Source of the DNA: Chitinophaga sp. YR627
GTDB lineage: Bacteria; Bacteroidota; Bacteroidia; Chitinophagales; Chitinophagaceae
Direction of reading: 5' to 3'
Length of the DNA stretch: 64,000 bases
NCBI RefSeq assembly: GCF_900114995.1
Contig: NZ_FOUX01000002.1
Span: 1,302,001 to 1,366,000 of the forward strand
Shown here in pieces: positions 1 to 8,900 of this stretch. The notes beneath the pieces were generated by a model, which worked only from the letters and a program-made list of their open reading frames with translations, made no database searches and was not told where the DNA came from. The translations under genes were made by a program, and so were the position numbers. Positions within the stretch are counted from its first letter, which is position 1; the number at the start of each line of letters is the position of its first letter.

Positions 1-2955
1 GTTCCAGGTAGTAATACTACCACTACCTACCGTAGACTGATCGGTGATAGTTACTACACTTCCCAGGCACACATCCGCGGTAAGCGAAAATTCAGCTGCT
101 GGTGCTGGCAATACACTAATGTTGGCGGTAACAGAGTCTTTACAACCGCTATCCGCAGTGAACACATACGTAACGGTATGTGTTCCGGCACCTGCTGCCG
201 ACGGATTGAAATTGCCGGCAGCATCAATATACGGGCCCCGGTAGATACCGGCCCCGGTCACGCCATTCGTAACCCCGGCAAGCGCAATGGACACGGTGCC
301 CTTTACGCTTTCGCAAACAGCTGGAATACTCGCATAGGTCAGTACAGGCTTTACATTGAAAGTAGCTGTCACCAACGTGTCTTTCACACAACCGTTTACG
401 GTCGTCACACTGTGCCGGATTTTATAGGAACCATAGTAGGTATAGGAATGCAAAGGATTTTCTACTGTAGATGTATTCGGATTACCAGTTGTTGCATTGG
501 TATCTCCGAAGTCCCAGGCATAGGAGGCAATTGCCTGGCCATCAGGAGCTGTAGCCGTACTCGTAAACTGTACCGGTGTACCTTGTGCGATACAATCATC
601 CGGGTAGGTAAAGGAAGCTACCGGCGCGGCGTATACAGTCACTGTTTTCTTCACGGTATCACTCACACACAGGTCGCTTACTTTCACGACCTGGCTGACT
701 GTATAGGTTTTATAGTCGGTATAGGTGGCAGTTGTTGCTGCGTTGGTAGTGTTGGTTGTATGAGTACCATTACCAAAGTCCCAGTTCCATTCTTTTATTG
801 GCGCCGGACCAGCATACGCCGCATTATCATTGAAAGTAACGGTACTACCAGCGCAGATTGCCGCAATTGTAACGGCAAAATCTGCCACCGGTTTGTTATA
901 GACTGTCAGGTTAAAGCTTGTATCTGCTACGCAGCCATCTTCTGTAGCTACCGCATAGGTTACAGTTTGTGTACCGGCACTCAGGCGCTGGCCCGTCTGC
1001 TGTAAAGAAGATGTTACGCCACCCGGGAAACCCCATTTCCATTGCGCCAGTTTATAGCCATTGCTGCTGTCTTTACCGGCGAAATAAGCCGTATCCAGTT
1101 CACAGGCAGTAGGGAAAGTATAGGCAGCAACCGCGTCTGGTTTTCCCTTTACCGCTACCGTAAAGTTAACTTCCTCTGTATTGTTACAGTTGTCGATATG
1201 CGGCGCTGTGGATAATACGGTGATATCATAGTAACCAGCATTGGGGAATTTATAAGGCTGTGGTAATGTATACTGGTAATACTGCACGCCTTCAATCACC
1301 AGTTGCTTAGCCGGAGCCGGTGAGTTCTGCACAACATCCGCAGCAGGACTGATATTAGCGCCCAGCTTACTCAGCTGCCATTCCAGTTTTGCAGGCTGAT
1401 AGGTCAGCAATACAGAGAGATCCAGTGGTGTATTCACACAGGTGAATGGGTGCATTGGTTTGGAGGTATCTGCCTGGTTGTGGATCTGTCCGATGGCATT
1501 CAGATTATTGATAAAGGTACCTGCATTGTATCCGTAACTCTCAAAATCACCCAGACCATAGGTAGTAGCATTAAAAGCAGAGTCACTCTGGACGGTGCAC
1601 TGTGCAGCAGCAGCTATCCAGCGTTTCACTACTACAGTATATCCCGGCAGATTCGGATGGGGGTAACTCAGGTCAAAAGTAGGCTGGCCGTCTATTTTCA
1701 GCGAAGGGATACCATTGTCAGGGATGACGAGTAAGAGTCCGTTCACTTCGATCTTTTCCACATTATTCCTGTAGAAGGCTACCTGCTTAGTAGCTTGTTC
1801 AATCGGACTGAGGTAGATCATTTCAGGGTCTCCTATACCCGTGGTATTCGGACAACCACCCTGAGAGGCCATAAACTGCGCCAGCAATACCGGTTTATCT
1901 GCTTCGATGTAATCGGCAGTATTACTGGTGAATTCGTAAGAAGATTTGGATAGTCCTGTCAGTACAACACCGTTACGTTTTACAACAGTGGAAGGGTCTT
2001 TAACGACTACTTTATATAAGTTAGTCTGGAAACTGGAGGCTACTCTGCCGGAGATAGGTGCTGTCAGGTAACGTTTTCCCCATGCCTGATAGGGAAATAC
2101 CTGCTGCATGTTATTATCTCCGCTGGTGCCTGCGGTACTACCCGGACAATTGATACTTGTACGGCTACTACCGGAAAATACGGCTATGGGGAAACATTTA
2201 CCGGATGCGTTGGCGATGGAGCGGACAGTCGTACCTGTCAGTTCTTTTCCTTTACCACCACCGAGCGGCGCACCTACCAGCTGGTAGATATCGCCTTTGT
2301 TGAGTGTCACCGTAAACGGCACGTTAGCTGGACGACCGTTACGGCTCGACTCTGAGGGGTTAATCTCAACCATCGTATTGTCTTCCTTAGCGACGACATA
2401 CATCCAGGAAAAACAGTCATTTGCAAAGCTCTGCTGGCTATTTAATGAGATATAAGAGTAGCCCCAGGTAGATACCGGCATCAGCATGGTAGCACCGGAG
2501 GATACACTTCCGAAAATGTGTGCATAAGCAACGATCGGTACGTCGCTTGTGATATGAATACCTTTGTTACTAAAGACCCCTTCCCCACCGGTACCACCGT
2601 AGGAAGGCGGTACGGAATACAGTCTGGCATCTACAGAGCCGGCCTTGGGAATGAGATCACTTACGATCACTGTGTTAGCGGGAATACTATATGTTCTTGA
2701 CCATGCGGTTCCATCAATGCTTATGGTTACGTTGGCAGCTTCTTCTGCGCTCAGGTACACCACCATGTTCTGGCTATTGGTGAAGCCCGGTTCCATAAAC
2801 TGATGGTGTCCATAACCAACCCAGAATTCCTTACCTCTGTTGGACAGTCCCTGAGCCATCGCGCTAACGCCGCACAGTGTGAGTAAGCAGGCAGCAGCGC
2901 CTGTACGGACTGCTGCCTGCATGTTTTTGAAAATGTTGGTTACGAATGTCGTCAT
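1..2955 (-). CDS. Giant secreted PKD/IgGFc-binding-like surface protein, C-terminus beyond window
   Basis: The minus-strand frame is open from the ATG at 2955 to the window edge, giving 985 codons with no stop, so the gene is cut by the left edge. Residues 1-35 are a signal peptide ending SAMAQ. Residues about 39-475 form an IgGFc-binding-protein N-terminal-like module (FWVGYGHHQF, YLSAEEAANV, IVAYAHIFG, DPEMIYLSPIEQ) that closely matches residues about 2072-2502 of the upstream neighbour. After it come cysteine-containing Ig-like and PKD repeats (WNWDFGNG, YAWDFGD) and a SprB-like repeat. Its ATG lies 2 nt after the neighbour's stop, which points to one operon. By family it should be exported by Sec and T9SS and end in a sorting domain, but that end is not in the window. 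The ligand is unknown; adhesion or glycan binding is inference. Confidence 0.85.
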   Translation of the reverse strand, partial: MTTFVTNIFKNMQAAVRTGAAACLLTLCGVSAMAQGLSNRGKEFWVGYGHHQFMEPGFTNSQNMVVYLSAEEAANVTISIDGTAWSRTYSIPANTVIVSDLIPKAGSVDARLYSVPPSYGGTGGEGVFSNKGIHITSDVPIVAYAHIFGSVSSGATMLMPVSTWGYSYISLNSQQSFANDCFSWMYVVAKEDNTMVEINPSESSRNGRPANVPFTVTLNKGDIYQLVGAPLGGGKGKELTGTTVRSIANASGKCFPIAVFSGSSRTSINCPGSTAGTSGDNNMQQVFPYQAWGKRYLTAPISGRVASSFQTNLYKVVVKDPSTVVKRNGVVLTGLSKSSYEFTSNTADYIEADKPVLLAQFMASQGGCPNTTGIGDPEMIYLSPIEQATKQVAFYRNNVEKIEVNGLLLVIPDNGIPSLKIDGQPTFDLSYPHPNLPGYTVVVKRWIAAAAQCTVQSDSAFNATTYGLGDFESYGYNAGTFINNLNAIGQIHNQADTSKPMHPFTCVNTPLDLSVLLTYQPAKLEWQLSKLGANISPAADVVQNSPAPAKQLVIEGVQYYQYTLPQPYKFPNAGYYDITVLSTAPHIDNCNNTEEVNFTVAVKGKPDAVAAYTFPTACELDTAYFAGKDSSNGYKLAQWKWGFPGGVTSSLQQTGQRLSAGTQTVTYAVATEDGCVADTSFNLTVYNKPVADFAVTIAAICAGSTVTFNDNAAYAGPAPIKEWNWDFGNGTHTTNTTNAATTATYTDYKTYTVSQVVKVSDLCVSDTVKKTVTVYAAPVASFTYPDDCIAQGTPVQFTSTATAPDGQAIASYAWDFGDTNATTGNPNTSTVENPLHSYTYYGSYKIRHSVTTVNGCVKDTLVTATFNVKPVLTYASIPAVCESVKGTVSIALAGVTNGVTGAGIYRGPYIDAAGNFNPSAAGAGTHTVTYVFTADSGCKDSVTANISVLPAPAAEFSLTADVCLGSVVTITDQSTVGSGSITTWN

Positions 2956-2957
2956 GG

Positions 2958-5900
2958 TTATCTGATCAGGTTGATAATTCCTTTCTTATCTACCGTAGTG
3001 CCATCTGTCAGTTGCAGTCTGCATACATACATGTATACACCTGATGGCTGTGGCTTGCCTTTATAGTTACCATCCCATCCACGGTTCTGTATATCAGATT
3101 CGAAGAGTTTTTCACCCCACTGATTGAAGATCATCAGGTGGATGTCCTTTATGATGCTACCGTACACTTTCAGTTCATCATTCACAGCATCCCCATTCGG
3201 TGTGAAAGCATTCGGGATATAGATACCGTCCAGCAGTGTAGTGCCGCTTACCGGTCCTGCTTCTGCAGGCTTACAGCCCAACGCTCTTACCCAGAGTTTT
3301 ACTTCCTGTACTGGCTGTAAACCGGTGAGGGTGTGGAATAATCCTTTGCTGCCGGAAGAAGGAGCGGTCCAGTTCAGACCATCCGTTGATACTTCATATC
3401 CTGACGCATTTGGTACTGCATCCCAGGTGAAACGCAGGGCGTTTACGCCGGTAGAATCGAGTGTTACGACTGGTGCTGTCAGCTGTGGCAATACGGAGAG
3501 TACCGCTGGTGTACGTACGGGTGAAGCACAACCTTCTTTATTTGTTTCGAGGTAATAGATCGCATTCGCAGTAACATTGGTGACGCTCAGCGTACTGCCA
3601 TCTGCTATTTTATTACCACCTGTTGCTGCATCATACCAGCTGTAGTCCACACCTGTTGCAGGACTTTGTACTTCGAAAGAAGCATTCGTACCCATACAGA
3701 TGGTCAGTGAGTCATTCACCAGCAAACCTTCAGCAGGTCCTTTTACTTCCAGTGCTTTGGTCGTATCGGCCACACAACCATCTTCTGCTATCAGCCCAAT
3801 GGTCACATCATAGGTACCACCAGCGGAATACAGATATACAGGGGACTGTATGCTATCTATCGCGCCGTTACCAAACTCCCATTTCCATTTAGTGATAGCG
3901 GCGTTGTTGGTGGTTGAACCTGTTCCTTCGAAGTGTACGGAATCGCTTACACATCCGTTGAAGGTGGCTGTATAATCTACTTTCGGTTTGGCTATTACAT
4001 TCACCGGCAGGAAGGTCTCTACTTTATTATCGCAACCTTCGAATGACGGATCCTGCATCACCACCGGTACATAGTAAGTACCTGCTTTAGAGAAGGAATA
4101 GTCTGCATCGATCGCGAAGCGGTAGTATTTCTTATTGTTAGCCATGAAGGAATCAACCGGTACCGGATTATCCTGTGTCACATCAGCAGCAGGTGTGATG
4201 TTGCTTACCTTACTGATGTTCCATTGTAAAGAGGTTGGTCTTTGTGTTGATATAAAGGTGAACCGGAACGGTGTGTTCTCACAGGTGTAGTCGTTAGCTG
4301 CACCTGTACCGTTATTTACATTGGAGATCGACGCACGGGTATTCAGGTTTCTCACCAGGGTACCAGCGTTATAACCATAGCTTTCAGCATCACCCAGACC
4401 ATACGTGATGGCAGTAAATGCAGAGTCACTGGTTACATAGCTCTGTGCTTTCGTTGCATCCCAGCGTTTCACTACTACAGTGTAACCTGGTAATGCGGGG
4501 TGTGGATATTTATAGTCTACCAGAGTGCTGTTATCTATTTTCAGACTGTTCACACCATTTGTCGGGATGATCAGTGTCAGGTAGTTGGAAACAATACCTT
4601 CTTCTGTATTACGATAGAAACCAAGTTGTTTGATACCCTGTTCGATCGGACTGAGATAGATCATCTCCGGATCACCATAGCCATCTGCATTGAAACATCT
4701 GCCGGTAGAAGCGATATACTGTGCTACCATGATCGGCTGGTCTGCTTCAATATAGTTTGGCTCTTCACTTACATACTGATAGAAACGCCCTTTATTCAGA
4801 CCTGTCAGTGTTACGCCGTCTACTTTCACCTTTGTAGCCGCGTCTTTTACCATGATCCTGTATACGTTGCCCATCAGTTTTGAAGGATCTTCATCAGTAG
4901 ATGTAGGAGCCGTCAGGTAACGTTTACCCCACGCCTGTGAAGGGAAACACTGCTGGATGAAGTTATCACCGCTACCACCGCTGCCCGTAGGATCACAGCT
5001 TACGCTGGTACGGCTGTTACCGGAGAATACGGCGACCGGATAACATTTACCTGCGGAGTTGGATACTGATCTGAAGATCGTACCTGTTATATCGTAACCG
5101 GTTGTTTCGCTGACCCTTGCACCCATTACCTGATATACATCTCCCTTATTCAGAGTTACTGTAAATGGTACGTTCGCAGGGCGGCCGGTTGCTGTCGGTA
5201 CAGATGGTGTGATCTCTACCACTGTATTTGGCTGATCTGCGATCACATAAGCCCATGAGTAGTCAGCGGCGCCATATACCTGGTTGTATCCCAGTGCATA
5301 ATATTCATATCCATAGGTACCTACCGGCAGGAGCATGGTCGCACCTGAGGACTGGTTACCATAAATATGTGCATAGGCTACGATCGGTTTATCACTTTCT
5401 ATACTGATACCTCTGTCAAAGAGACCTTCAGATACCAGACGGGCATCTTCAAGGCCATTTTTCGGTATTTTGTCTGTGGATAATGTTGAATTAGCATCCA
5501 GGTGGTAATGTTTGATCCAGCTGGTACCATTCACTTTCACAGTAACATCAGCAGCTTCCTGTGCACTCAGGTACAACACCATATCCTGGTCATTGCTACC
5601 AAAGAAGAACTCGTGGTGACCATATGCCACCCAGAAACGGGTGCCTCTGTTGGAGCTGTCAGCCGGTGGAATCACAACAGGAACAACTGCTCTTGCGCTA
5701 TCAACCAGACCTGTGAATTTATCCAGGAAGCTCAGTTTTGATTCTGCGATATAGTTGTTGTATTCATCTACTTTGCTGCTGTCGGTCACCAGCCACTTGT
5801 CATCTGCATCTGTTCTACCCAGGCCCAGCTGTGATTGTTGTCTTACAAAACCCTGCCATGGGTCCATATAGAATGTCTTCACGGAGAAGTCATATGCACC

Positions 5901-8900
5901 AGTACCGCTTGTTGTCACATCATTGTAGAAGTACATTTTTTCTACAGCGGCATCTACGTTCGGCGGTACAGTACCGGTATATCTTCTGATATCCACAGTA
6001 GCAGGAACAGGTGCACCGGCTGCCCACGTGATAGACATTACACTGTCGGAACCCATCATAAAGTGCTGGGTAGTACCGGCAGCGGGCGCCGCAGGTGTTG
6101 CTGTCAGCAGTGCTGGTGTGGAAGTTGGTATAAATTCATATGCGCCGAGGTCAGGTACACCATCCTGTAAGGTGGTAGCCCTTGGCTGCCCTTTGATATC
6201 CTGTTCATTGAAAGGGATCTGTACACCACGACCATTGAGTGCCCAAACGCCGGGAGCAGTAACTACCGGACTACCATCCGCCAGGTTCAGTTCCGGCTTG
6301 TAGAAGATAGAGTGTACGTCCAGTCCGGTGTGTCCTACCCATGAAGCCAGGGTAGCATCTTTGTAAAGAGAAGTAGAAGCCAGTACTGCACCTGAAGAAT
6401 AGATCAGGTTATAGTCTGTATTCTCTCCTGTCACACTTCCCATATCCAGCGCGATACCTGCTGCACCGTGGCTGAAGATGTTATTTCTTACTATTACACT
6501 GCTGCCTTCGTCATCTCTGAAACGGGCAGTGATATTGGTGGTTTTACCTGACAGATCAGGAGAACCATTATAGATCGTGTTGTTATAATAAGTAGCGGCT
6601 TTATCACCATCTACATACAGTCCATATACTGTTTTATTGGCGGTTACCAGGCTCACTACGTTATTCACGATACTGGTATTGTTGTTATCGCCGGTATATA
6701 AGCCGTAGAGTGACGCTTTGTTGTTGGTCAACCCGATGATCTTATTACCGATGATCTCAAAAGGCGCATACGTTTCAGTATTGCTCCATCTTGCCTGGAT
6801 ACCATATATCTTATCGCTGGATACTGTATTCAGGATGTTGATGGTATTCTGATTGATCTGCCATGCGGTATCAGATTCGAAGACATAGATACCATAGCCT
6901 GAGCTGCTCATATCACCATCCAGGTTGATGGTATTTCTTGTCATCTGCAGACGGCTGGTATACTGCGCATAGATACCCCATTTGAAGCTGTTATTAATGA
7001 TATTACTATCGATCACATGATCCTGGGACTGACTCTGATCACCAAGACCAAAGAAGTACACGCCGGCAGAACCATTTTCAATAGTGTTACCCTTGATCAC
7101 GATATTGTTACCCACATAATTCTCCCCGATGATAGCGGCAACGTCTGTGCTGCTGTTGATCACATCCGGCGCTATGATCTTACAATTAAGGATACTATCG
7201 TAAGCAGCTGCACCTGATATCACCACCACTTTACCGTAGTTATTGTCTGTCGCCTTCATGGTGATAGCATTAAAAGTGATATAGCTGGCGCTATCCAGAC
7301 TTAATACGTAGTTGGTATCATAAGGAGAAGCGTAGGTCAGTATAACACTCGTAGCGATACCGTTTGCGCTCTGGAAGGTGATCCTTGCGTCAGGGCCGGC
7401 GCCTGCTACTTCATGCATGCTGATGTGTTCATTATAAGTACCTGCGGCTACATCAAATATGATGGCGCCATCGATACCACATTCCAGGGCTTCCACTGCT
7501 TTATTGAAGGACTGGAAGTTTGTCACGCCAGCTGGTTTTGCAGGATCGATCGTATAATGACCTGCTGCAAAGGCGGCGTTCATATTTACTTTTACCGCAG
7601 CAGAGTAGGTAGTATCTGTACCACATACCACGATACAGCGGAAGTAATTCTCAAAAGTGATCGGAGTAGCCAGTGTGGATACATACTGCCATTCACCAAA
7701 GCTTGTCCACGGCCCCGTAGCTGCTTTTGCACGCTGCCAATGGTAGGTCTGTGTACCACCTTTAGAGTTACCTGTCAGGTCCAGTCTCACTGTATCGCCG
7801 AGGCAGATACCACTACCCGGTGTGGCGGTAGCTGTACCAGCTGTCGGAGGTGCGGTACATTTTGGAATATTGATCTCATATGCACCTAAGTCAGGCGTAG
7901 TGGTACTTCTTGTTGTACCGATGATATCTTTCATCACACCTACCGGTATACCCGCATTGTCAAACGGAGAGATTACCGGTGCATAGTTACCATTCGGTGC
8001 ATCTGCGTAGATCGGTTCTACACTGATAGAAGCGATACCAAAAGGCGTTGCCTGCCATGTTGCGATATCAGGAACCGTTACCGATTCTATTTTACCGATA
8101 TAGGAACGACCCGCTGCTTTAAGATAGATGTTGTTATTACCGATACTGAGGATCTGCTGGCTGGCATTACCCAGTTTGATACCGATCCTGTCATATCTGT
8201 TACTTGTTGCACTTCTGAGGCTGACGATGTTGTTATTGAAAGCGAGGCTGTCCGCATTGCCGTCCAGGGAGAAGCCCAGTACATCTGCGTCAGGCGCGCT
8301 TTCTATTTCGATCGTATTGTGATAGATACCGGTTTTATTGGTAAATCCACCATAGATACCTGTAACAGTTGATCCGCTGCCACCTGTAGCGTTAATGATA
8401 TTGTTTCTTACGGTATTCCATGCACTACCCCTTGTCTGTTCTACAGAGATTCCCACGAATCCACCATAAGCAGTACTGTTACCACCAAAAGGATTGATCA
8501 CGCGGTTGTTCTCTATCAGCAGACCATTATGCGTAGAAGATTTGATACCGTTAAAGTCGCTCATGCTACCACTACGTGCAGGACGGCTGATCGTATTACC
8601 TGCAATCGTTGTAAACGATGTCCCATCTGTCAGGATACCATTCTGTGTGAATTCGGAGATGTTATTGTTCAGTATCCGGTTATTCATAGCCGGGTATTCT
8701 TCCTTACCAAACAGGGTCAGTGCAGAATAACCACCTACGATATTATTTCTTTCGATCAGGTTATTGTTACAATAGGAGGCATTATAGCTTTCGCCTTCAT
8801 CCGTACCACTACCATTGATCACCATAGCGGCACCTTTGGAGTAGTCGGTGGTGCTTACTATAATATTACATCTGCGGATGATGTTGTTATCAGCATGGTC

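Noticed and set aside
178..1005. 275-codon plus-strand open frame
   Set aside because: Antisense shadow of the signal-peptide/PKD protein frame open from 2955 to 1; Cys/Arg-rich with no domain pattern.
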